From positions 1 through 61,858 of the forward strand of contig CANQBA010000015.1 of assembly GCA_947589545.1 (NCBI GenBank): DNA of 61,858 nucleotides, written 5' to 3'. This document shows positions 44,976 to 53,456 of the stretch, piece after piece (position 1 is the first letter of the stretch; each line of letters begins with the position of its first letter). A program made the position numbers and the translations under genes. Below the pieces are notes generated by a model. The model made no database searches and was not told where the DNA came from. It saw nothing but the letters and a program-made list of their open reading frames with translations. The DNA is from an uncultured Oscillospiraceae bacterium (GTDB taxonomy: Bacteria; Bacillota; Clostridia; Oscillospirales; Oscillospiraceae).

Positions 44976-45278
44976 ATGCTGACAAGCAAGCAGAGGGCAC
45001 AGCTGAGAGCTCTGGCCAACGGCCTGGAGCCGGTGCTCATCGTGGGAAAGGGCGGCGTCACGGAGAACGTGGTTCAGGAGGCGGAAAACGCCCTGCGGAC
45101 ACGGGAGCTGATCAAGGGGCGGGTGCTGGAGACGGCGCTCCTCTCCGCCAGGGAGGTCTGCGACGAGCTGTGCGGGCGCGTTGGCGCCGACGGCGTCCAG
45201 GCCATCGGGACAAAATTCGTGCTCTTCAGGGCCAACAGCGACCTTCCGGAGGAAAAGAGAATAAAGCTTGGGAGATGA
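44976..45278 (+). CDS. yhbY: YhbY-family RNA-binding protein (CRM domain)
   Basis: A 100-residue CRM-domain protein, associated with ribosomal large-subunit assembly. SKQRAQLRALANGLEPVLIVGKGG is split around the first helix and the GKGG loop at about residues 24-27. AAAGGAG, which overlaps the rdgB stop, precedes ATG 44976. It sits six bases upstream of nadD in a common Firmicutes arrangement. Confidence 0.9.
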   Translation: MLTSKQRAQLRALANGLEPVLIVGKGGVTENVVQEAENALRTRELIKGRVLETALLSAREVCDELCGRVGADGVQAIGTKFVLFRANSDLPEEKRIKLGR

Positions 45279-45284
45279 GCTTTT

Positions 45285-46460
45285 ATGAAGATCGGAGTAT
45301 TCGGGGGAACCTTTAACCCGCCCCACCGGGGGCATGTGGCGGCGGTGAAGGAGTGCGCCGCCGCGCTGAAGCTGGACAAGGTGCTGGTGATCCCCGACGC
45401 CCAGCCGCCCCATAAGGAGATCGCCGGCGGGTCGCCGGACGCCGGGACACGGCTGGAGCTGACGCGCCTTGCCTTTGACAGGGTGAAGCACTGCGCCGTC
45501 TCGGATATGGAGATCAGCCGCGGGGGCGTGAGCTACACGGTGGATACCCTGCGGCGGCTGAGAGAAAAATATCCCTCGGACAAGCTCTATCTGCTGATGG
45601 GCACGGATATGCTGATGTGCTTTGAGCAGTGGCGGGAATTTGAGGAGATCGTAAAGCTGGCGGCGCTGGCGGTGTTCGCCAGGCGCGGCGGAGAGCGGGA
45701 GAAGCTCTTCCGGCAGGCGGAAAGGCTGAGGCTCACCTACGGGGCAAACGTGCGGATGGTGGAGCTGGACGCGCTGGATATCTCCTCCACCCAGCTTCGG
45801 CAGATGCTGCCCCAGCGGCGGGGCGTGGAATATTTTCCGCCGGAGGAGTACGAAAGGATCATCCAACGGCGGTACTACGACGCCAAGCCGGACTACGAGT
45901 GGCTGCGGCGGAAGGCCTACGCCATGCTGGAGCCCAAGCGGGTGGCTCATGTGAAGGGGTGCGAGGAGGAGGCCGTCAGGCTTGCCCGCCGCTGGGGCGC
46001 CGACGAGGAGCGGGCCAGGGAGGCGGCGATCCTCCACGACATCACAAAAAAAGAGAAGCTGGATGAACAGTTGCGTCTTTGCGCAAAATATGGTATCCTT
46101 TTGGATGAGATGGAAAAGCGCGAGGGGAAGCTTCTCCACTCCAAGACAGGCGCCGGGATCGCCAAATACGAGTTCGGCTGTGATGACGAGGTCTACGGGG
46201 CCATATACTGGCATACCACCGGCAAGGAGGATATGGCGCTTTTGGAGAAGGTCATCTATATGGCCGACTACATAGAGCCCACCAGGGATTTTGAGGGTGT
46301 GGAGGAGCTGCGGCGCCTGGCGTACACCGACCTTGACAGGGCCTTGGAGATGGGCTTTCAGATGAGTATAGACGATATGACCAGACGAAATATCACGCCC
46401 CATGACCGCACACTGGGCGCGCTTGCGTGGATAAAGAAAGGAAACAGACAGACACAATGA
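45285..46460 (+). CDS. nadD: Fused nicotinate-nucleotide adenylyltransferase and YqeK HD phosphohydrolase
   Basis: A 391-residue bifunctional chain. Residues 1-200 are NadD (GGTFNPPHRGH at 7-17, ISSTQLRQ near 168), which adenylates nicotinate mononucleotide for NAD synthesis. Residues 205-391 are a YqeK-type HD hydrolase, recently linked to Ap4A cleavage; the HD pair is in AAILHDITKKEK, with HSKTGAGIA and YMADYIEP downstream. In Bacillus the two are separate adjacent genes; here they are joined without a stop. The stop overlaps the LCP start. Confidence 0.9.
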   Translation: MKIGVFGGTFNPPHRGHVAAVKECAAALKLDKVLVIPDAQPPHKEIAGGSPDAGTRLELTRLAFDRVKHCAVSDMEISRGGVSYTVDTLRRLREKYPSDKLYLLMGTDMLMCFEQWREFEEIVKLAALAVFARRGGEREKLFRQAERLRLTYGANVRMVELDALDISSTQLRQMLPQRRGVEYFPPEEYERIIQRRYYDAKPDYEWLRRKAYAMLEPKRVAHVKGCEEEAVRLARRWGADEERAREAAILHDITKKEKLDEQLRLCAKYGILLDEMEKREGKLLHSKTGAGIAKYEFGCDDEVYGAIYWHTTGKEDMALLEKVIYMADYIEPTRDFEGVEELRRLAYTDLDRALEMGFQMSIDDMTRRNITPHDRTLGALAWIKKGNRQTQ

Positions 46461-47782
46461 AATTTTTCGGCGGAAGCAGGCATTCAAAACATACCGCGGG
46501 ACACATCCACGAGGCCGCGGAGCACCACGCCTCACCGGCGTATGTTCCCACGGAGACGCGCTGGCCGGAGCCGGACGCGCCGGCGTCCCCCCTGGACGAG
46601 ACAAGGCCCGTCCCGGTGGACGAGGTGAACGTCCCGGTGGAGGATATCCCCGACGTGGATCTGTCCGGTCAGGACGACCCCCCGGAGCGCCGGGAGGAGA
46701 GGGGCTTTCCCACCTGGGGCAAGATCCTCATCGTGGTGGTTTCCGTGCTCCTGATCCTGACGCTTATGCTGTTCATCTGGGTCTGGACCCACCGGCGGCC
46801 GCCGGAGAAGACGCCGGGCCTCAACACAGTGGACACGTCGGATACGTCCGACGGCATGGATACGTCGGACGACACGTCCCCGGGCGGCCAGGACACCACA
46901 CCGCCTACCGAAGACACGACGCCTCCCACGGAGGACACCGCCACGCCCACCACGGGGCGGCGTGACAATGTCTACACCTTCCTGGTGCTGGGCAAGGACA
47001 AGGTGGGCTCCAACACGGACGCCATCATGGTGGCGATGCTGGATACGGAGAATTACACCCTCAACGTGGCCTCCATCCCCCGTGACACCTATACCAACAC
47101 CCCCTATAAGAATAAGCGCATCAACACCCTCTACGGCTCCGGCGGCGCGGACGGCCTGATGGACAATATGGCTAACTTCATCGGCTACCGGCCCGACGGC
47201 TACGCCATTGTGGATCTGGACGCCTTCATGAAGCTGATCGACGCTATCGGCGGCGTGGACTACTATGTGCCCAGGAACATCGACTATGACGATCCCTACC
47301 AGGATCTGCATATCCACTTCAAGAAGGGCATGACCCATATGACGGGGCAGAAGGCCATGGAATATGTCCGCTTCCGCAAGGGCTACGCCGACGCGGACAT
47401 CGGCCGCATCGATGCCCAGCACGAATTCCTGATGACTGCCGCCAAGCAGATTTTGGCCAATAAGGACGACGTTCCGTTGACCACGCTTATCGATATCGTG
47501 GTAAACGACGTAAAGACCAGCCTGGATTTGGGCCAGTGCACCTGGTTGGCCGGGGAGCTTTTGAAGATGGACGTGGAGAATATCCAGTTCCTGACCATGC
47601 CGGGCAACTACAACGACTACTACAACGGCAGGAATTACGTCACCGTGGATATCGACGGGTGGCTGGAGATGCTCAACACCTACCTCAACCCCTTCTACCA
47701 GGAGATCACCACCGCCAACGTGGATCTGGCGGGCCGGAACGAGAGCGGCAAAATGATCGCCACCAGCGGGAAGCTCCGCTGA
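46457..47782 (+). CDS. LytR-CpsA-Psr (LCP) family protein
   Basis: A 441-residue membrane enzyme that attaches anionic polymers to peptidoglycan. Cytoplasmic tail of about 85 residues, one membrane helix (ILIVVVSVLLILTLMLFIWV is split within 92-112), a Thr/Asp/Pro-rich linker, then the LCP domain with VLGKDKVGSNTDAIM, ASIPRDTY, and the RFRKGYADADIGRIDAQ arginine cluster. ATG 46457 overlaps the nadD stop (ATGA). It may ligate the polymer made by the LTA-synthase-like enzymes (inference). Confidence 0.88.
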   Translation: MKFFGGSRHSKHTAGHIHEAAEHHASPAYVPTETRWPEPDAPASPLDETRPVPVDEVNVPVEDIPDVDLSGQDDPPERREERGFPTWGKILIVVVSVLLILTLMLFIWVWTHRRPPEKTPGLNTVDTSDTSDGMDTSDDTSPGGQDTTPPTEDTTPPTEDTATPTTGRRDNVYTFLVLGKDKVGSNTDAIMVAMLDTENYTLNVASIPRDTYTNTPYKNKRINTLYGSGGADGLMDNMANFIGYRPDGYAIVDLDAFMKLIDAIGGVDYYVPRNIDYDDPYQDLHIHFKKGMTHMTGQKAMEYVRFRKGYADADIGRIDAQHEFLMTAAKQILANKDDVPLTTLIDIVVNDVKTSLDLGQCTWLAGELLKMDVENIQFLTMPGNYNDYYNGRNYVTVDIDGWLEMLNTYLNPFYQEITTANVDLAGRNESGKMIATSGKLR

Positions 47783-47837
47783 GAGCTGTCACAAGAGAAC
47801 TATATCTGCCAAAGATTCTAATACAGGAGGAAAAAAC

Positions 47838-48200
47838 ATGCTTACGCCCAAAGAGATGACCGACATCGCCGTCAAGACCCTGGACGCCAAGAAGGCGGAG
47901 AACATCAAAGTCCTGGAGACACGCGACGTCACGGTGCTGGCGGACTACTTCATCATCTGCACCGCCGGTTCCACCACCCACATCAAGACCCTCTCCGACG
48001 AGGTGGAGAAGGCTCTGGAGGAGCAGGGCGAAAGGGCCCTGCGCACCGAGGGCTACCACGGCGGCGGCTGGGTGCTGGTGGATTTCGGGTGCCTGGTGCT
48101 CCACATCTTCACCGACGAGACGAGAAAGTTCTATAACCTGGAGCACCTGTGGGGCGACGCGCCCGAGGTGGATATCAGCGGACTTCTTACACAGGTTTGA
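47838..48200 (+). CDS. rsfS: Ribosomal silencing factor RsfS
   Basis: A 120-residue Iojap-family protein that binds L14 and blocks subunit joining in starvation. ADYFIICTAGSTTHIKTLSDEV is split across the conserved core, and GGGWVLVDFGCLVLHIF follows. AGGAGG precedes ATG 47838. The nadD-yqeK-LCP-rsfS order is typical of Firmicutes. Confidence 0.94.
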   Translation: MLTPKEMTDIAVKTLDAKKAENIKVLETRDVTVLADYFIICTAGSTTHIKTLSDEVEKALEEQGERALRTEGYHGGGWVLVDFGCLVLHIFTDETRKFYNLEHLWGDAPEVDISGLLTQV

Positions 48201-48213
48201 GGAGTGAGACCAC

Positions 48214-50634
48214 ATGAAATACGATTTTGCTGAGATAGAGAAAAAATGGCAGGCGGTCTGGGAGCGGGAGAAGCCCTTCCGGGCCGAGACGGGCTCCGAG
48301 AAGCCCAAGTTCTACGGGCTCATCGAATTCCCGTACCCCTCCGGGCAGGGGCTCCATGTGGGCCACCCCAGGCCCTTTACGGCCATGGACATCGTTACCC
48401 GCAAGAAGCGGATGGAGGGTTATAACGTGCTGTTCCCCATCGGCTTCGACGCCTTCGGCCTGCCCACGGAGAACTACGCCATCAAAAACCACGTCCACCC
48501 CGCCGCCGTCACCAGGCAGAACATCGCCAACTTCACCCGGCAGCTGAAGATGCTGGGCTACGGCTTTGACTGGGATCGGGTGGTGGACACCACCGACCCC
48601 GACTATTACAAGTGGACACAGTGGATCTTCCTCCAGCTCTATAAGCACGGGCTGGCCTACAAGACCACCATGCCCGTGAACTGGTGCACCTCCTGCAAGT
48701 GCGTGCTGGCCAACGAGGAGGTGGTGGAGGGCGTCTGCGAGCGGTGCGGCGCTCCTGTCATCCGCAAGGAGAAGAGCCAGTGGATGCTGAAGATCACCGA
48801 GTACGCCCAGAGGCTCATCGACGACCTGGACGACGTGGATTTCATCGAGCGGGTCAAGACTCAGCAGCGCAACTGGATCGGCCGCTCCACCGGCGCGGAG
48901 GTGACCTTCAAGGCTACCACGGGGGACGACATCGTGGTCTTCACCACCCGGCCCGATACCCTCTTCGGCGCTACCTACATGGTGCTCTCCCCGGAGCACG
49001 CCCTCATCAAAAAGTGGATGCCGCTTCTGAAAAACGCCCCGGAGGTACAGGAGTACCAGCGTATTGCCGCCTCCAAGAGCGATATGGAGCGCACGGAGCT
49101 CAACAAGGAGAAGACCGGCGTGAAGCTGGACGGCGTGCGGGGCGTCAACCCCGTCAACGGCCGGGAGATCCCCATTTTCATCTCCGACTACGTGCTGGCT
49201 ACCTACGGCACCGGGGCCATTATGGCCGTTCCGGCCCACGACGACCGCGACTGGGAGTTTGCCAAAAAGTTCGGCTGTGAGATCATCGAGGTGGTTTCCG
49301 GCGGCGAGGACGTGCAGAAGGCCGCCTTTACCGCCAAGGACGAGACGGGCATCATGGTCAATTCCGAATTTTTGAACGGCCTTACCGTCAAGGACGCCAT
49401 CCCCGTTATCACCAAATGGCTGGAGGAGAAGGGGATCGGGAAGGCGAAGGTCAACTTCAAGCTGCGCGACTGGGTCTTCTCCCGTCAGCGCTACTGGGGC
49501 GAGCCCATCCCCATGGTCTGGTGCGACAAGTGCGGCTGGGTGCCGCTGCCGGAGTCGGAGCTGCCCCTGAAGCTCCCGGAGGTGGACAGCTACGAGCCCA
49601 CCGACGACGGTGAAAGCCCCCTCTCCAAGATGACCGACTGGGTCAACACCACCTGCCCCCACTGCGGCGGGCCGGCGCGCCGGGAGACGGACACCATGCC
49701 TCAGTGGGCGGGATCCAGCTGGTATTTCCTCCGGTATATGGATCCCCACAACGACAAGGCCCTGGCCTCCAAGGAGGCGCTGGACTACTGGTCGCCGGTG
49801 GATTGGTACAACGGCGGCATGGAGCACACCACGCTTCACCTTCTCTACAGCCGCTTCTGGCATAAGTTCCTCTATGACATCGGCGTGGTGCCCACCAAGG
49901 AGCCCTATCAGAAGCGCACCAGCCACGGCATGATCCTGGGCGAGGGCGGAGAGAAGATGTCCAAATCCCGGGGCAATGTGGTAAATCCCGACGACGTGGT
50001 AAAGAGCTGCGGCGCGGACACCCTGCGGCTCTATATCATGTTCATCGGCGACTTTGAGCAGGCCGCCGCCTGGAGCGACAACGCCGTCAAGGGCTGCAAG
50101 CGGTTCCTGGATCGCATCTGGAACCTGGCGGAGAACAGGATCGACGGGCCGGAGACGTGCTCCCACGCCAACGAGGCCGCCGTACACCGCACCATCAAGA
50201 AGGTGGGCGAGGATATCGAGGCCATGAAGTTCAACACCGCCATCGCCGCCATGATGGGCCTGGTGAACGACTTCTACGATCACGCCCCCTCCCGGGGGGA
50301 TATCAAGGCCCTTTTGCAGCTGCTGAGCCCCTTCGCGCCCCACATCGCCGAGGAGCTCTGGGAGCGGCAGGGCTTTGAGGGGTACGCCAGCACCAGCGCC
50401 TGGCCCCGCTATGACGAGAGCAAGATGGCCGAGAGCGAGAAGGAGATCGCCATCCAGATCAACGGCAAGCTCCGGGCCACCGCCACGGTACCTGTGGACG
50501 CCGACGACGAGACGGTGCTGACCATCGTCAAGGCCCAGGAGAAGGTGGCCCGGGCCCTGGAGGGCATGGAAATCGTCAAATCCATCGTCATCAAGAACAA
50601 GCTGGTGAACCTGATCCTGCGGCCGGCAAAATAA
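48214..50634 (+). CDS. leuS: Leucyl-tRNA synthetase
   Basis: An 806-residue class I synthetase. HIGH-type motif HVGH (48-51) in [13 protein letters not shown]1 editing domain with [15 protein letters not shown] and the Asp in [17 protein letters not shown] at 581-585, and an anticodon-binding C-terminus. Zinc-type cysteines CERCG and CPHCG are present. GAGGAG precedes ATG 48214. No T-box leader is seen; the gene is read as the end of the smc run. Confidence 0.95.
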   Translation: MKYDFAEIEKKWQAVWEREKPFRAETGSEKPKFYGLIEFPYPSGQGLHVGHPRPFTAMDIVTRKKRMEGYNVLFPIGFDAFGLPTENYAIKNHVHPAAVTRQNIANFTRQLKMLGYGFDWDRVVDTTDPDYYKWTQWIFLQLYKHGLAYKTTMPVNWCTSCKCVLANEEVVEGVCERCGAPVIRKEKSQWMLKITEYAQRLIDDLDDVDFIERVKTQQRNWIGRSTGAEVTFKATTGDDIVVFTTRPDTLFGATYMVLSPEHALIKKWMPLLKNAPEVQEYQRIAASKSDMERTELNKEKTGVKLDGVRGVNPVNGREIPIFISDYVLATYGTGAIMAVPAHDDRDWEFAKKFGCEIIEVVSGGEDVQKAAFTAKDETGIMVNSEFLNGLTVKDAIPVITKWLEEKGIGKAKVNFKLRDWVFSRQRYWGEPIPMVWCDKCGWVPLPESELPLKLPEVDSYEPTDDGESPLSKMTDWVNTTCPHCGGPARRETDTMPQWAGSSWYFLRYMDPHNDKALASKEALDYWSPVDWYNGGMEHTTLHLLYSRFWHKFLYDIGVVPTKEPYQKRTSHGMILGEGGEKMSKSRGNVVNPDDVVKSCGADTLRLYIMFIGDFEQAAAWSDNAVKGCKRFLDRIWNLAENRIDGPETCSHANEAAVHRTIKKVGEDIEAMKFNTAIAAMMGLVNDFYDHAPSRGDIKALLQLLSPFAPHIAEELWERQGFEGYASTSAWPRYDESKMAESEKEIAIQINGKLRATATVPVDADDETVLTIVKAQEKVARALEGMEIVKSIVIKNKLVNLILRPAK

Positions 50635-50650
50635 AACTGCAAAAAGCATA

Positions 50651-50679
50651 TTGACAATCCGCGTCGAAGTTATTATAAT
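50651..50679 (+). promoter_or_regulatory. Consensus promoter of rpsU
   Basis: TTGACA (50651-50656), 17 bases, TATAAT (50674-50679): full consensus, as expected for a strongly expressed ribosomal gene. Confidence 0.85.
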
Positions 50680-50685
50680 AGTCAA

Positions 50686-50778
50686 TGCTGAATTCATTTC
50701 AGAGAAGTATGGCCTCCGGGGGAACCGGGGCCGAAATAAGCATGACGCGCACGCGTATGTCGGAGGGAGGGGAAATAG
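50686..50778 (+). other. Structured leader of rpsU
   Basis: The roughly 90-base leader has GGCC(50708-50711)...GGGGCC pairing around a GGGGGAACC turn. A CCTCCG at 50711-50716 is complementary to the CGGAGG at the Shine-Dalgarno. The two structures share bases, so they could be alternative folds that mask or expose the start site (inference). Confidence 0.35.
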
Positions 50779-50964
50779 ATGTCAGAAGTCCATGTGAAGG
50801 AAAACGAGTCTCTGGACAGCGCGCTGAAGAGATTTAAGCGCAACTGCGCCAAGGCGGGCGTCCTTGCCGACCTCCGGAAGAAGGAATATTATCAGAGTCC
50901 TTCCGTTAAGCGCCGCAAGAAGTCTGAGGCGGCTCGCAAGAACAAGAATAAGCGCTACTATTAA
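50779..50964 (+). CDS. rpsU: 30S ribosomal protein S21
   Basis: A 61-residue highly basic protein of the small subunit, needed for mRNA engagement. [18 protein letters not shown] and the Arg/Lys-rich C-terminus are typical. A strong GGAGGGAGGGG site precedes ATG 50779. Monocistronic with its own consensus promoter and a terminator. Confidence 0.95.
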   Translation: MSEVHVKENESLDSALKRFKRNCAKAGVLADLRKKEYYQSPSVKRRKKSEAARKNKNKRYY

Positions 50965-50974
50965 GAACCATTCG

Positions 50975-51005
50975 ATCCGGCTTTTCCAAAGCCGGATTGA
51001 ATTTT
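50975..51005 (+). terminator. Terminator after rpsU
   Basis: ATCCGGCTTT (50975-50984) pairs with AAAGCCGGAT (50988-50997), 3-base loop, followed by a short ATTTT run. Confidence 0.7.
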
Positions 51006-51052
51006 AAGGTGACGGGAATCGAACCCAAGTGGGTTCGACTACTGTCACCTTA
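51005..51052. other. 48-nt palindrome with tRNA acceptor/T-arm-like parts
   Basis: Outer arms TAAGGTGAC (51005-51013) and GTCACCTTA (51044-51052) pair over 9 bp. Inner arms TCGAACCCA (51019-51027) and TGGGTTCGA (51030-51038) pair over 9 bp around AG, with symmetric 5-base internal loops. On the minus strand GGGTTCGATTCCC followed by GTCACCTTA looks like the T arm and acceptor end of a tRNA. It is too short to be a tRNA gene. Confidence 0.6.
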
Positions 51053-51087
51053 GCCCTTTGCTTCAACTTTTTAACGAGGTGAAAATT

Positions 51088-51936
51088 ATGCCGGAAAAGT
51101 ATGAAATCGTTAGGAAAAAGGTTTTGACGCCCGATATTTCCAGCATTTCCGTGTACGCGCCGCTGATCGCGGAGAAGGCCAGGGCCGGGCAGTTCATCAT
51201 CCTGCGCGCCACCGCCGCGGCCGAGCGGATTCCGCTGACCGTCTCCTCGGTGGACGGGGAGCTGGTGACGGTGGTCTATCAGAAGGTGGGCGACTCCACC
51301 ATGACCCTGGACGAGCTGGAAGCAGGGGAGTGTCTCCACGACTTTGTGGGCCCCCTGGGCGAGCCCACGCCCATCGAGGGCGTGAAGCGGGCCGCCGTGG
51401 TGGGCGGAGGCTTGGGGTGCGCCATCGCCCTTCCCGTCTCCCGGGCGCTCCATGAGGCCGGGGCGCAGGTGGATCTCATCGGCGGCTTCCGCACGAAGGA
51501 CATCGTGATTTTGGAGGACGAGATGCGCGCGGCCTGCGACGCGCTCCATATCTGTACCGACGACGGCTCTTACGGCTACGCCGGCTTTACCACCGGAAAG
51601 TTGGAGGAGCTGCTGGCCGCCGGGGAGAAATACGACAGGGTTTACGCCATCGGGCCGCTGGTGATGATGAAATTCGTCTGCAAGGTGACGGAGAAATATA
51701 ATATCCCCACCGTTGTCAGCATGAATCCCATTATGATCGACGGTACGGGCATGTGCGGCTGCTGCCGGGTCACCGTGGACGGGCAGGTGAAGTTCGCCTG
51801 CGTGGACGGGCCGGATTTTGATGGGCACAAGATCGACTTTGACGAGACCATCGCCAGGGCCGCCACCTATAAGGAATTTGAACAGCGCCGCAGGGCGGAG
51901 CACAAGTGCAGATTGGAGGGAATGAACAATGGCTGA
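51088..51936 (+). CDS. NfnA-type ferredoxin-NADP reductase subunit (FAD/NAD-binding)
   Basis: A 282-residue flavoprotein of the NfnA/sulfide dehydrogenase B type: FAD-binding beta barrel (1-95, with GQFIILR), NAD-binding domain (VVGGGLGCAIALPVS), and a C-terminal [2Fe-2S] site in GTGMCGCCRVTVDG. With the next gene product it would form an electron-bifurcating transhydrogenase (NADH, ferredoxin, NADPH) or a glutamate synthase-like pair. GAGGTG precedes ATG 51088. Overlaps the next gene by eight bases. Confidence 0.85.
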   Translation: MPEKYEIVRKKVLTPDISSISVYAPLIAEKARAGQFIILRATAAAERIPLTVSSVDGELVTVVYQKVGDSTMTLDELEAGECLHDFVGPLGEPTPIEGVKRAAVVGGGLGCAIALPVSRALHEAGAQVDLIGGFRTKDIVILEDEMRAACDALHICTDDGSYGYAGFTTGKLEELLAAGEKYDRVYAIGPLVMMKFVCKVTEKYNIPTVVSMNPIMIDGTGMCGCCRVTVDGQVKFACVDGPDFDGHKIDFDETIARAATYKEFEQRRRAEHKCRLEGMNNG

Positions 51937-53314
51937 CATGTCCCTGGAAAAGACAAAAATGCCGGAGCAGGCTCCGGACGTCAGGAATAAGAATTTTCTG
52001 GAGGTAGCCAAGGGCTATACGCCGGAGCTGGCCGAGAAGGAGTCCCACCGGTGCCTTAATTGCAAGAATCCCCGGTGCGTGGAGGGGTGCCCCGTAAACG
52101 TGCCCATCCCGGAGTTCATCGGACACATCCAGAAGGGCGATATGGAGGGCGCGTACAGGGCCCTTTCCCGTGCCAACGCCCTGCCGGCGGTCTGCGGCCG
52201 CGTCTGCCCCCAGGAGAGCCAGTGTGAGGGGCGGTGCGTCCGGGGCATCAAGGGCGAGAGCGTAGGCATCGGAAGGCTGGAGCGGTATGTGGCCGACTGG
52301 GCGCTGGAAAACAACATCGCCAATACCGATAAAGCGCCGGACAACGGCCACAAGGTGGCGGTCATCGGCTCCGGTCCCGCGGGTCTCACCTGCGCCGGGG
52401 AGCTGGCGCGGATGGGCTATCAGGTCACCGTCTTCGAGGCATTCCATGTGGCCGGGGGCGTGTTGAGCTACGGCATCCCGGAGTTCAGGCTCCCCAAGTC
52501 CATCGTGGAGAAGGAGGTCGATAAGCTCCGGGCCCTGGGCGTGGACATCCAGCTCAACATGGTCATCGGCAAGGTGCTCAGTATCGACGAGCTTTTTGAG
52601 CGTGGATACGAGGCCGTCTTTGTGGGCTCCGGCGCGGGACTTCCGCAGTTTATGAGGATCCCCGGCGAGAGCCTGGTAGGCGTGTTTTCGGCCAACGAGT
52701 ATCTGACGCGCATCAATCTGATGAAGGCCTATGAGCCCGACAGCGCCACGCCTATCTTTGAGAGCAAGAGGGCGGCCGTTCTGGGCGGCGGCAATGTGGC
52801 TATGGACGCGGCCAGGTGCGCCAAGCGCATGGGTGCGGACGTGCATATCGTCTACCGCCGGGGAGAGGCGGAGCTTCCCGCCAGGGCCGAGGAGGTTCAC
52901 CACGCCAAGGAGGAGGGGATCCACTTCGACCTTCTGTGCAACCCCACCGAGATCCTGGGGGACGAGAAGGGGAGGATCCGCTCCATGAAGGTCATCCGCA
53001 TGGAGCTGGGCGAGCCGGACGCCTCCGGCCGCCGCCGGCCCGTGCCCATCGAGGGAAGCGAGTTTGAGATGGAGGTGGACACGGTGATCGTAGCCATCGG
53101 CACCAGCCCCAACCCGCTGATTCGCTCCACTACGCCGGGCCTGGAGGCCAACAAGCGCGGCTGTATCACCACCGACGAGACGGGCGCTACCTCCCGCGAG
53201 GGCGTCTTCTGCGGCGGCGACGCGGCTACCGGCGCGGCCACGGTCATCCTGGCGATGGGGGCCGGGAAGACGGCCGCCAGGAGCATCCACAACTATATAA
53301 CAGGGAAAAAGTGA
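51929..53314 (+). CDS. NfnB/GltD-type NADPH oxidoreductase (annotated gltA in many Firmicutes)
   Basis: A 461-residue flavoprotein. N-terminal ferredoxin-like domain with CLNCKNPRCVEGCPV and CGRVCPQESQCEGRC (two [4Fe-4S] clusters), FAD site GSGPAGLTCAGELARMG (about 146-162), NADPH site GGGNVAMDAARCAKRMG, and the GDAATGAATVILAMGAG end. No glutamate synthase large subunit lies nearby, so an NfnAB transhydrogenase is the more likely complex; the sequence alone does not prove it. Confidence 0.87.
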   Translation: MADMSLEKTKMPEQAPDVRNKNFLEVAKGYTPELAEKESHRCLNCKNPRCVEGCPVNVPIPEFIGHIQKGDMEGAYRALSRANALPAVCGRVCPQESQCEGRCVRGIKGESVGIGRLERYVADWALENNIANTDKAPDNGHKVAVIGSGPAGLTCAGELARMGYQVTVFEAFHVAGGVLSYGIPEFRLPKSIVEKEVDKLRALGVDIQLNMVIGKVLSIDELFERGYEAVFVGSGAGLPQFMRIPGESLVGVFSANEYLTRINLMKAYEPDSATPIFESKRAAVLGGGNVAMDAARCAKRMGADVHIVYRRGEAELPARAEEVHHAKEEGIHFDLLCNPTEILGDEKGRIRSMKVIRMELGEPDASGRRRPVPIEGSEFEMEVDTVIVAIGTSPNPLIRSTTPGLEANKRGCITTDETGATSREGVFCGGDAATGAATVILAMGAGKTAARSIHNYITGKK

Positions 53315-53340
53315 CAAGTTCTTTCTGCTTTTCTGTCAAA

Positions 53341-53375
53341 AGGACGCGGTTTTACCATGCCGCGTCCTGTTTTTT
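53341..53375 (+). terminator. Rho-independent terminator after the nfnAB pair
   Basis: AGGACGCGG (53341-53349) pairs with CCGCGTCCT (53360-53368), followed by GTTTTTT. Confidence 0.85.
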
Positions 53376-53389
53376 GCGCGTTTTTCAGC

Positions 53390-53418
53390 TTGAAGGCCGC
53401 AAGATTTTGTCATATAAT
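53390..53418 (+). promoter_or_regulatory. Promoter of the SLH-LTA-synthase gene
   Basis: TTGAAG (53390-53395), 17 bases, TATAAT (53413-53418), about 40 bases before the start. Confidence 0.65.
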
Positions 53419-53456
53419 GTCGACATGTTGAAGGCAATCAAAAAGGGGAGAGCTCC

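Noticed and set aside
46447-46456. ACAGACAGACACA near the LCP gene start as a second phase-variation repeat
   Set aside because: Only about two and a half units, too short to slip at meaningful rates.
48187-50697. Long minus-strand frame opposite leuS, and a similar one at 44817-46604
   Set aside because: Antisense shadows of well-conserved housekeeping genes; composition is not protein-like.
51005-51052. The palindrome as a real tRNA gene
   Set aside because: Only 48 bases; D and anticodon arms are absent.
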